Below, piece after piece: positions 8,164-16,000 of a stretch of DNA of 58,887 nucleotides (position 1 is the first letter of the stretch; each line of letters opens with the position of its first letter). A program made the translations under genes and the position numbers. The stretch is from Bacteroidia bacterium (GTDB lineage Bacteria; Bacteroidota; Bacteroidia; UKL13-3), in NCBI GenBank assembly GCA_018058135.1, contig JAGPCK010000013.1, positions 1-58,887 of the forward strand, written 5' to 3'. The notes below the pieces were generated by a model that was not told the DNA's origin, ran no database searches, and saw only the letters and a program-made list of their open reading frames with translations.

Positions 8164-10350
8164 TTATTTAATAAATAACATTTCTCTGTATTTGGGCAGT
8201 TGCCACAATTCATCTTCAACTATGAGCTCCAGTTTATCACTGTTGTAGCGAATAATGTCAAAGTAAGCTTTTATCTTATTGCAGTAGGCAATGGCCCGTT
8301 TGTGCGTATCGGCCATGTTATTGGCTTTTTTGCGTTCCTCCACCATGGCATTTACACTGTTTACAATGGTGGTTACTCTTTCGCCTATCTCGTTAATTAA
8401 ATCGAGTTGTACCTGATATACTTTTTTGTTTACACCCAGTAGCTTGAGGCTGGCCGCATTATCACTCAGTTTTTTCTGATAGTTAAGTGCTGCTGGTACA
8501 ATGTAGGAATGAGCCAATTCTCCCATTACACGTGATTCAATCTGGATTTTTTTGATGTAATCTTCCAGCATAATCTCGTGGCGGGCCTCCAGTTCTTTCT
8601 CGTTAAAAATATTGTTCTTGATAAAGAGGTCTTTGGATTGTTTGGTTACATAAGCATCTAAAGCCTGAGGTGTGGTTTTGATGTTTTTCAATCCGCGCTT
8701 GGTGGCTTCTTTTACCCACTCGTCTCCGTATCCGTTGCCTTCAAAAAGAATCTTCTTGGTGGTTTTGATATAGCCGCGCAAAATTTTTGCAATAGCCGCT
8801 TCAGTTTTTTCTCCTTTTTTCACCAAGGCATCAACTTCTTTTTTGAACGCTATCAGTTGGTTGGCTACAACAGTGTTGAGTACGACCAACGCAGAAGAAC
8901 AGTTGGCGGAGGAGCCTACAGCTCTGAACTCAAATTTATTTCCTGTAAAGGCAAAAGGTGACGTGCGGTTACGGTCGGTATTATCCAATAAAATTTCAGG
9001 AATCTTAGGGAAATTAATGCTGCCCACTTTGTTGGCATCTGCAGCTTTGGTATTGGTGCTTTCAAACTGCTTTAAAACTTCACTCAGTTGAGTTCCGATA
9101 AAGATAGACATGATGGCCGGAGGAGCTTCATTGGCACCCAAACGATGGTCGTTAGCTGCAGAGGCAATGCTGGCGCGCATCAAATCGGCATTGTCATGAA
9201 CGGCTTTAATTATGTTTACAAAGAAGGTCAAAAACTGCAGGTTGTTCATCGGGGTAGAACCGGGTGATAGAAGATTTATCCCGGTATTGGTAATGATAGA
9301 CCAGTTGTTGTGTTTGCCCGATCCGTTGATGCCTGCAAATGGTTTTTCATGCAGAAGTACTTCGAAGTTGTGTTTCTTCGCTACTTTCTCCATAATGTCC
9401 ATTAGAAGTTGGTTATGGTCAACGGCCAGATTAGCTTCCTCAAACATAGGGGCACATTCAAACTGTGAAGGAGCTACCTCATTGTGGCGGGTTTTCAACG
9501 GAATACCCAACTTGAGTGATTCCGTTTCGAAATCAAGCATAAACTGATATACTCGCTCAGGAATGGAGCCAAAGTAATGGTCTTCCAGTTGCTGTCCTTT
9601 GGCCGGTGTATGACCAACCAAGGTTCTACCGGTGAGCATTAAATCAGGGCGTGCCAGATAAAATGCCGAGTCTACAAGAAAATACTCCTGTTCAATACCC
9701 AATGAGGCATGTGCTTTAGTTACTTTTTTATCGAAGTATGACGAGCATACATCAACTGTAGCTGCTTCAAGAATATGCAACGCTTTCAGCAAAGGAGCTT
9801 TATAATCCAGTGCCTCTCCTGTGTAAGAAACAAAAATGGTAGGAATGCACAACGTTTTTCCGCTGGTGTTTTCCATGATAAAGGCAGGAGATGAAGGGTC
9901 CCAGGCAGTATACCCGCGGGCTTCAAATGTGTTGCGTATACCTCCGTTTGGAAAGCTCGAAGCATCGGGTTCCTGCTGTACCAGCGAGTTGCCTGTGAAT
10001 TTTTCTATAGACTGTCCGTCTTCAGCGGGTTCAAAGAAGGCATCGTGCTTTTCAGCAGTGGAACCGGTAAGCGGTTGAAACCAGTGTGTGTAGTGCGTTG
10101 CCCCCTGATTGTGTGCCCAGTGCTTCATGCCATTGGCCACCTGATCGGCTAGTTTGCGGTCAATTTTATCTCCTGTGTGAATAGCGTGCATTACCGCTTC
10201 ATACGCATCTTTGGTTAAGAAATTGCGCATAACCTGTGGTGTGAAAACATTGCAAGCGAAATAATCAGAAATTTTTTCAGACGGAACATCAACAGGAACA
10301 ACCTTACGGCTACTGATGGTTTCGATGGCCTTAAAACGCATTATTGACAT
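8164..10350 (-). CDS. glnN: type III glutamine synthetase
   Basis: This enzyme makes glutamine from glutamate, ammonia and ATP in the cytoplasm. At 728 residues it has GSIII length, against about 470 for GSI. GS motifs are visible: GINGSGKHNNWS (catalytic-core strand, substrate site), NEAPPAIMS, and RHNEVAPSQFE. The N-terminal DYFACNVFTPQVM and the long C-terminal helical extension are GSIII-specific. The gene is monocistronic, with its own terminator and a ~155-nt intergenic space shared with the divergent gene at 10506. No PII (glnB) or ammonium transporter gene is adjacent. The start at 10350 (MSIMRFKAIE) could alternatively be the fourth codon. Confidence 0.94.
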   Translation of the reverse strand: MSIMRFKAIETISSRKVVPVDVPSEKISDYFACNVFTPQVMRNFLTKDAYEAVMHAIHTGDKIDRKLADQVANGMKHWAHNQGATHYTHWFQPLTGSTAEKHDAFFEPAEDGQSIEKFTGNSLVQQEPDASSFPNGGIRNTFEARGYTAWDPSSPAFIMENTSGKTLCIPTIFVSYTGEALDYKAPLLKALHILEAATVDVCSSYFDKKVTKAHASLGIEQEYFLVDSAFYLARPDLMLTGRTLVGHTPAKGQQLEDHYFGSIPERVYQFMLDFETESLKLGIPLKTRHNEVAPSQFECAPMFEEANLAVDHNQLLMDIMEKVAKKHNFEVLLHEKPFAGINGSGKHNNWSIITNTGINLLSPGSTPMNNLQFLTFFVNIIKAVHDNADLMRASIASAANDHRLGANEAPPAIMSIFIGTQLSEVLKQFESTNTKAADANKVGSINFPKIPEILLDNTDRNRTSPFAFTGNKFEFRAVGSSANCSSALVVLNTVVANQLIAFKKEVDALVKKGEKTEAAIAKILRGYIKTTKKILFEGNGYGDEWVKEATKRGLKNIKTTPQALDAYVTKQSKDLFIKNNIFNEKELEARHEIMLEDYIKKIQIESRVMGELAHSYIVPAALNYQKKLSDNAASLKLLGVNKKVYQVQLDLINEIGERVTTIVNSVNAMVEERKKANNMADTHKRAIAYCNKIKAYFDIIRYNSDKLELIVEDELWQLPKYREMLFIK

Positions 10351-10505
10351 GACTTTGAGTTGATTATGAATTTACTGATGGGGTGCATTTACGGGGCGTG
10401 AAAATACATAAATAACAGATTATTCATGCAAACGTTTATAAAATGTGAAAACAATCATGCAACTTTAGGGCTTGTACATATATCTTAGACCAAAAATAAA
10501 CCAAT

Positions 10506-11327
10506 ATGCTAAATAAATACTTCTTATCATTTGTTCTTGTAACCACAGTTTTTATTTCTTTTGACACCTTTTCAGAGAGTCATCAAGTTCACTCATCTTC
10601 TACAGGTGCTCCAGGTCCAGGAGCATGCACAAGTTGTCACGGTGGGTCAGCTATCAACTCAGGGCCGGGTTCTACCTCAATCTCTATTGTTGGTGACCCA
10701 ACAGGTTATGTTCCGGGTCAAACATACCAGATTCAGGTATCAGTATCTAATAACGGAAGAAGTAAATTCGGGTTTGCTTTATCAGCAGATAATGGAAGCG
10801 GAAGTAACCGTGGAAGTTTAGCTGACGGAGGTAATTCAGCAGTGCAGGTATTAAATAATTATGCTACACATACTTCTTCCGGCTTATCGGGAACAGATTC
10901 TAAATCCTGGACCTTTAACTGGACCGCGCCCGCTACAGCACAAGGTACAGTTCGTTTTCTCGCTTACGGAAATGCATCCAACAGCAGTAATTCCGATAAC
11001 GGTGATTTGATTTATTCTGCTACCAAAACTTTTGCTCCGGCCACCACAGGTATAGCAGATGTTACTGCCTTGGGCAATGTAGAAGTTTACCCCAATCCGG
11101 TAAAGGACAAGTTTAATCTGTCCATACAACTTAAAAAAGACGGGATTGTAAAGGCTGAATTAGTTAACCGTAACGGAATAAAAGTGCAACAACTCTTTTC
11201 TGAATCATTTGAAACAGGAGCTAATTTAATTCCAGTTCAGCTTCCCGAAGGTTTGTCAAAAGGTATTTATTACCTACTTCTTCAACAAAACGGGCAATCA
11301 ACTGTTAAAACCATTTTTGTTCAATAG
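10506..11327 (+). CDS. secreted CxxCH / Reeler-like protein with T9SS sorting tail
   Basis: This is an extracellular or cell-surface protein of 273 residues. It has an N-terminal signal peptide, then one CxxCH motif (GACTSCHGG, near residue 38), which could bind a c-type heme but has no other cytochrome feature. A beta-sandwich region (about 55-180) follows, with YVPGQTYQIQVSVSN and KFGFALSA, which resemble Reeler-type domains. The C-terminus (about 195-273) is a type A T9SS sorting domain starting VYPNPVKDKF. A close paralogue is at 51030, with the same layout. The substrate is unknown. A terminator follows at 11352. Confidence 0.82.
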   Translation: MLNKYFLSFVLVTTVFISFDTFSESHQVHSSSTGAPGPGACTSCHGGSAINSGPGSTSISIVGDPTGYVPGQTYQIQVSVSNNGRSKFGFALSADNGSGSNRGSLADGGNSAVQVLNNYATHTSSGLSGTDSKSWTFNWTAPATAQGTVRFLAYGNASNSSNSDNGDLIYSATKTFAPATTGIADVTALGNVEVYPNPVKDKFNLSIQLKKDGIVKAELVNRNGIKVQQLFSESFETGANLIPVQLPEGLSKGIYYLLLQQNGQSTVKTIFVQ

Positions 11328-11351
11328 TTTATTAATAATTCCATTTCAGTT

Positions 11352-11382
11352 AAGAAGCCGGACCTTTGGTTCGGCTTTCTTA
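11352..11382 (+). terminator. intrinsic terminator after the CxxCH protein gene
   Basis: The stem AAGAAGCCG / CGGCTTTCTT, with one bulge and one mismatch, is followed by TATTTAAT. It separates this gene from the phosphatase gene at 11397. Confidence 0.6.
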
Positions 11383-11396
11383 TTTAATATTGCAAC

Positions 11397-12197
11397 ATGA
11401 ATAATTTTCTTCACCTAGCTTCGGATTTTGAACAGGCGGTTAAACAGGCAGGGCAGTTTATAGCCCGCGAAAGATTGTCGTTTCGAGAATCGGCTGTGAG
11501 CAGTAAAAGTTTTAATCAACTGGTATCCTATGTTGATCAGGAGGCCGAGAATCAATTGGTGAACAGCTTGAAACTATTGTTACCTGAAGCCGGTTTTTTA
11601 ACGGAGGAGCAAACTACAACACAAACTACCGAAGGTCTGCATTGGATTATTGACCCGCTGGATGGTACCACGAATTTTATTCACGGTATACCGGTGTATA
11701 GTGTGAGTGTAGCTTTGGCAAGAGGCAAAGAACTTTTGCTGGGAGCCGTATATGAAATTAACCATGATGAGTATTTTTTTGCAGCCAAAGGTGAGGGTGC
11801 GCGGTTGAATGGGAAACCGATACAGGTGAGCACACACAAAGAACTTGGCAACACTTTAATGGCAACCGGTTTTCCGTACTACGATTTTGACGGATTGGAG
11901 AACTACTTAGCTGTGCTGAAGGAGCTGATGCGCACCACACGCGGTTTGCGAAGACTGGGCTCAGCAGCTGTTGATCTGGCTTATGTAGCCTGTGGCAGGT
12001 TTGATGGTTTTTTCGAATTGAGCCTGCATGCGTGGGACGTTGCGGCAGGTTGTTTGCTGGTGCAGGAAGCTGGAGGGAAAATAACTGATTTTGGCGGAGG
12101 AGATAATTACATTCACGGGAAAAGTATAGTGGCCGCTTCTGCAAATATCTACCCCCAATTGCAAGCGATTATTACAAAAGAATTTTCTGCCCGTTAA
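11397..12197 (+). CDS. inositol monophosphatase family protein
   Basis: This is a Mg-dependent sugar-phosphate phosphatase of 266 residues. The metal-site motifs are intact: E70-E71 (TEEQTT), DPLDGT (86-91, with WII before it) and WDVAAG (213-218). These are the motifs of inositol-1-monophosphatase/SuhB and the related CysQ-type enzymes. In bacteria without inositol lipids the true substrate is often uncertain, so the specific activity is left open. Its last 26 nt overlap the end of the small membrane protein gene on the opposite strand. No operon partner is seen. Confidence 0.9.
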   Translation: MNNFLHLASDFEQAVKQAGQFIARERLSFRESAVSSKSFNQLVSYVDQEAENQLVNSLKLLLPEAGFLTEEQTTTQTTEGLHWIIDPLDGTTNFIHGIPVYSVSVALARGKELLLGAVYEINHDEYFFAAKGEGARLNGKPIQVSTHKELGNTLMATGFPYYDFDGLENYLAVLKELMRTTRGLRRLGSAAVDLAYVACGRFDGFFELSLHAWDVAAGCLLVQEAGGKITDFGGGDNYIHGKSIVAASANIYPQLQAIITKEFSAR

Positions 12198-12420
12198 TCT
12201 CATCGCGTTGAAACAACACTTTGCTGTTGTCTTGCATATTTACGGGCGGATCAATGCGACTCGGTTTCAGCTTAAGCAGAAATAAAACAAGCAGCGAAAC
12301 TACCGGTGCAAGAGAGGAAATCAAAAACCACCAGCGACCGGAGTAACCTTTTTCACGCGCGTATTGAGCTGTAACTACTGATATGCCAATAAAAACAGGG
12401 TAGATAAGAAAAAATTCCAT
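12172..12420 (-). CDS. small membrane protein of unknown function
   Basis: This is an 82-residue protein, taking MEFFLIYPVFIG as the start (an in-frame ATG also exists at 12447). Two hydrophobic helices (about 2-18 and 32-52) flank the polar AREKGYSGRWW. That pattern is seen in many small inner-membrane proteins of Bacteroidota. The C-terminal third is polar and probably cytoplasmic. It converges with, and overlaps by 26 nt, the phosphatase gene at 11397. It was not recognised, and no function can be proposed. Confidence 0.55.
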   Translation of the reverse strand: MEFFLIYPVFIGISVVTAQYAREKGYSGRWWFLISSLAPVVSLLVLFLLKLKPSRIDPPVNMQDNSKVLFQRDEINGQKILL

Positions 12421-12539
12421 AGGGCAGAGTGTTAAAACCAAATGCAAAGCAACTGCATTTACCCGAAATTTTAAACCGTAAGAAGTTTAGCGGTCTATTT
12501 TTTTGATTCAAGTGCGCGTTTCAGCGCTTAAGGTGTAAA

Positions 12540-14225
12540 TCAGCTTTGGAGCAAATCAATCATCGCTGAGTTGAGCGCAAAGTGCTTCTGTAAAATTTCA
12601 GGACAGGTATATTCGCTTGCCCCCCCTTTGTTCAGCATCCATTGCAGCAGTTGCTTCTTCTCCGTATCTTTCCATTGACGAATATTGCTAAGCTGAACAA
12701 ATAATAAGCTAAGTTGATTGAAACTGTTCTGTTGTGACTCGCTATATTTTTTCCAGATTTGTGAGGAGATGTTCAGTTGATGGCGCATAGAAGCACTGCT
12801 TTTTTCCACTGCTTTTTGACGGTCTCCTTTGTAAGCCGTGTTGATGTATTCACTTACTTTATTGCTCAAGGAGCTTAGGTGAGCTTGCGTAAGTATATTG
12901 TCTGGCAAAGGTTCAATAACAAGTGCAGCATTGCCTGCTACCAGTTTCTTCATGGTGTTAAGTGGTGTACGATACCCTTTTTGGGTGCTTATTTTCTGTT
13001 GTTCTTCCGCGGCTAAACGGGCAATCTTTTCTTCAACGGGTCTAAAACCCATGCGGTAGTAAAACCAAAATGCACCCGAGAGTAATCCCTCTTTATTGCC
13101 ATGTCCCATTTGGTAAGGTTCAACAGTGAATTCTTTCACCCCGAACCTGTTATGGTATACCCGCATCAGTTGGCAGAATAAATGAGCCGATTCGCCACCA
13201 CGAAATGGTTCATAAATGTTCAAACCTATTTTAGCCGTATGGCCAAAAGGCCAGGCACCACCATATGCTACGGGAATGCCATTTTTGAAGGCCATGTATC
13301 CGGCATACGTTTCAAAAGCCAATCTGCGGTTAGGTTCCAGTTCAAACAAAACAATGGATATTCCTTTACCGGTATTGTACTGTTCAATGGTATTGATGTT
13401 GGTGTAGGTAATTGTATCCGTTTCCCTATTAATTAAGAACAACGAGGCTCTTGCAGCACTCACAAGTTTCTCTTTTTCTGCTTTAGTTAATGCAACTTTT
13501 TCTGTAAGCGGCTCTTTAATGAGTTGCAGTGCATCAACTTTTTTAGCGAGTTCTTTTTTGTGGTAAAAAACAGGGGTGTTGAGTATGCTTAAATTGGTTC
13601 GTGATGGAACTGCATCATTCAATGTGATAGATACAAATATTTTCAAAGCATCAAAAAGCTGTTCTTTGATAGCGGCTGAAATGGCTACGGAATCAAGTAA
13701 TGCAATCAGAAGCGCCAATGCATTTTTCTCTGTGTTTTTTTTGTATTGTAATAACCAACTTTCAAGTGTTACAGAAGAATCATTGAGTTGTTCACTTTCA
13801 GCAAAGGGAAGCGTACAGCGTAAAATTTCTTTGCTCCAGACTTCATCTCCCTCGCAAGAGTATAATTGAACTGCATCTCCGTAAACCTGCAACAGGTGTC
13901 TGCAAAGTGTAAGACTGAAATTGGCTCTTGTGTCTGTCCCGGCAATTCCTGTCCGCACCAGCTGTTCTGCTTTAGCGGTGTTGTTGCCGTTTTGAATAGC
14001 GGCAGCAATTTGTGCCATACGTCTCAACTCAGCTCGGGTTGTTTTATGTAAAGTGCTGCTTTGCGGGTAAGCGGCCATGAACAGTAAAATTTCATGGTAC
14101 GTTATCAGTTCTTTCGGGCTAGTGAAATTGATGCCGGCAAGTTGCTGCAGCAAATAGTTTTTTTGCTGTTCGGCTTCTGTTGAAAACTGATTGCTCAGTT
14201 GGCGAAGTTGAGTAAGTAGCTCCAC
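12540..14225 (-). CDS. unknown protein with a GNAT-like region, downstream of lnt
   Basis: This protein was not recognised as a named family. It has 561 residues, mostly helical in the first half (about 1-260). Residues about 290-410 look like an acyl-CoA N-acyltransferase fold: GYMAFKNGIPVAYGGAW, then IYEPFRGGESAHLF (a candidate acyl-CoA loop), FTVEPYQMGHGN, and FYYRMGFRPVEE near the end, like the FYxxxGF of GNAT enzymes. The C-terminal ~130 residues are again helical. It lies 27 nt after lnt on the same strand and is probably co-transcribed with it, which hints at envelope or lipid-linked chemistry. No signal peptide is seen, so it is likely cytoplasmic. Confidence 0.75.
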   Translation of the reverse strand: MELLTQLRQLSNQFSTEAEQQKNYLLQQLAGINFTSPKELITYHEILLFMAAYPQSSTLHKTTRAELRRMAQIAAAIQNGNNTAKAEQLVRTGIAGTDTRANFSLTLCRHLLQVYGDAVQLYSCEGDEVWSKEILRCTLPFAESEQLNDSSVTLESWLLQYKKNTEKNALALLIALLDSVAISAAIKEQLFDALKIFVSITLNDAVPSRTNLSILNTPVFYHKKELAKKVDALQLIKEPLTEKVALTKAEKEKLVSAARASLFLINRETDTITYTNINTIEQYNTGKGISIVLFELEPNRRLAFETYAGYMAFKNGIPVAYGGAWPFGHTAKIGLNIYEPFRGGESAHLFCQLMRVYHNRFGVKEFTVEPYQMGHGNKEGLLSGAFWFYYRMGFRPVEEKIARLAAEEQQKISTQKGYRTPLNTMKKLVAGNAALVIEPLPDNILTQAHLSSLSNKVSEYINTAYKGDRQKAVEKSSASMRHQLNISSQIWKKYSESQQNSFNQLSLLFVQLSNIRQWKDTEKKQLLQWMLNKGGASEYTCPEILQKHFALNSAMIDLLQS

Positions 14226-14252
14226 GTTATAAATTTTATACCAAGGTAACCT

Positions 14253-15854
14253 TTAGTTTTTATTTCCAGAAATTTTTGCATTGATGAGCAGAGCCATAGT
14301 TGCCAGCAGAGCCAACCAGCCTATGTAATCGCCAAAGCGTACATAAAATGTAAGTATTGAGTCGGGCTTAATTTTGCCTTTTATTACTGCGGGTTCCCAC
14401 CAATCGGTATCTTGTGAGCGTTGCCCCGTTGCATCTATAAAGCACGATATGCCGGTGTTGGCACTGCGGGCAATAGCTCTGCGTGTTTCTATAGCGCGTA
14501 GAGATGCATATGCGCAGTGTTGCATGTAGCCTTCCGTATTTCCCCACCAGCCGTCATTGGTAATAATGCAAATGAACTCAGCTCCCTTACGCACATAGTC
14601 GGCTACATAGTTTCCGAAAATTGATTCATAACATATAACAGGGGCAACGGTGTTTAATCCTGTAAACACACCAGCTTCATCCTGCGCTCCCAATGAGCCG
14701 GAAGTTCCGCCCAGTTCAATGGCGAAGTCTTCGAGAAAACCGAATATTCGCGGATAGGGCATGCGTTCAACACCTGGTACCAGTTTCGATTTGTGGTAGA
14801 ACTGCACACTATCTCCATGATTAAGTTGCAGGGCAGTATTGAACACATCGTACCATTGTTTACCTCGTTTGGAATAACGTGCAGTGGCGGTGGCTTTATC
14901 CTGATAGAATAAATAGGTATCCGCACCGCTGATGATGTGCAGCTGCGGAAATTTTTCCAATAGTGATTTAAGTTGTTGAATGGTTTGTGATGTGTTGCCG
15001 TTATCGTTTTCAACTATGCCATCCGTAAGTGCAGTTTCGGGGAGTATGAGGTACTGCGTTTCGCTGTCCACCTGTTGCATGCTGAGTTGCAGCATCTCAT
15101 TTACCAGCAGGTTGGGAGGTTGTTCAAATTTTTCATGGTAAGGGTCGTGGTTAGGTTGTACTATTACAACCTGCACTTGCTTAGTATTTGCAGCATCGTG
15201 TAATAAGTAATTTCTCCAAACCACATAAGAAAGTAAAAACGGCAGGCATACACTCAGCATGATAATGCTTGTTTGAGTCAGTTTCTCTTTTACGGTGAAC
15301 TCGTTTAACTGCACCAGCAAGCTGTAGATCAGGTAGTTTACGGTGAGTATCCAAAAACTTCCGCCCAGCACACCGGTATACTCGTACCATTGAATCCAGC
15401 TCAGGTTATTGGCAAAGGCATTTCCCAGTGTAAGCCATGGCCAGGCCAATTCCCAGTTGAGGTGGAAAAACTCAAACAGTAACCAGGGAGCAACAAAGCA
15501 CCAGAGGTGAAACCGTGGATTTATTTTTCGAGTAAGCCATTGATACAGCATCAACGGGAGGGGCATCAGCAATCCGTTTACTATTACTGCTGCAGCTATG
15601 GCACCAAACACAGAGGCGTTTTTTATCCAATAGGTACAAAGCAGGTTCCAGGTAACCAGCGCGATAAAAGTATACATGAACCGGTATAAACTTTTACGGG
15701 AGGATTGTGCATTAATAAGTCGTAACAGAAACAGGAGTGGTACCCAGGCGATAAAACTTATCCAGCCCAAATGATGCGGAGGCCAGGCCAGCCATAATAA
15801 AAGTGCGCTGCTCAGGGAGAGAAATAAGTAGTTGAGGTGTTGTTTTCCGTTCAT
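14253..15854 (-). CDS. lnt: apolipoprotein N-acyltransferase
   Basis: Lnt transfers a third acyl chain from phospholipid to the N-terminal cysteine of lipoproteins at the inner membrane. About seven hydrophobic helices fill residues 1-210, followed by a periplasmic nitrilase-type domain. The catalytic triad is present: Glu in ILPETAL (about 273), Lys in HKSKLVPGVE (about 355) and Cys in VICYESIFGNY (about 407). A final TM helix closes the protein. The start is taken at the ATG at 15854 (MNGKQHLN); an upstream in-frame ATG at 15872 adds six residues. Several lipoproteins in this window would be substrates. Confidence 0.92.
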   Translation of the reverse strand: MNGKQHLNYLFLSLSSALLLWLAWPPHHLGWISFIAWVPLLFLLRLINAQSSRKSLYRFMYTFIALVTWNLLCTYWIKNASVFGAIAAAVIVNGLLMPLPLMLYQWLTRKINPRFHLWCFVAPWLLFEFFHLNWELAWPWLTLGNAFANNLSWIQWYEYTGVLGGSFWILTVNYLIYSLLVQLNEFTVKEKLTQTSIIMLSVCLPFLLSYVVWRNYLLHDAANTKQVQVVIVQPNHDPYHEKFEQPPNLLVNEMLQLSMQQVDSETQYLILPETALTDGIVENDNGNTSQTIQQLKSLLEKFPQLHIISGADTYLFYQDKATATARYSKRGKQWYDVFNTALQLNHGDSVQFYHKSKLVPGVERMPYPRIFGFLEDFAIELGGTSGSLGAQDEAGVFTGLNTVAPVICYESIFGNYVADYVRKGAEFICIITNDGWWGNTEGYMQHCAYASLRAIETRRAIARSANTGISCFIDATGQRSQDTDWWEPAVIKGKIKPDSILTFYVRFGDYIGWLALLATMALLINAKISGNKN

Positions 15855-15946
15855 TAGTGTTGCAATATACATTGCTTATAACAAAAGAAAAGTCGAGGGT
15901 GTTGCATCAAAAGGTTTTACTATCCTCAGTTCAGGTGAGACTAAAA

Positions 15947-15983
15947 ACAAAAACGACCGACTCATAGAGCCGGTCGTTTTTGT
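15947..15983 (-). terminator. strong intrinsic terminator after the OmpA/TSP3 gene
   Basis: A perfect 13-bp stem (ACAAAAACGACCG / CGGTCGTTTTTGT) with an 11-nt loop lies 18 nt past the stop at 16001. Poly-T on both strands makes it usable in either direction. Confidence 0.85.
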
Positions 15984-16000
15984 AGTGTATGAAATGAAGT

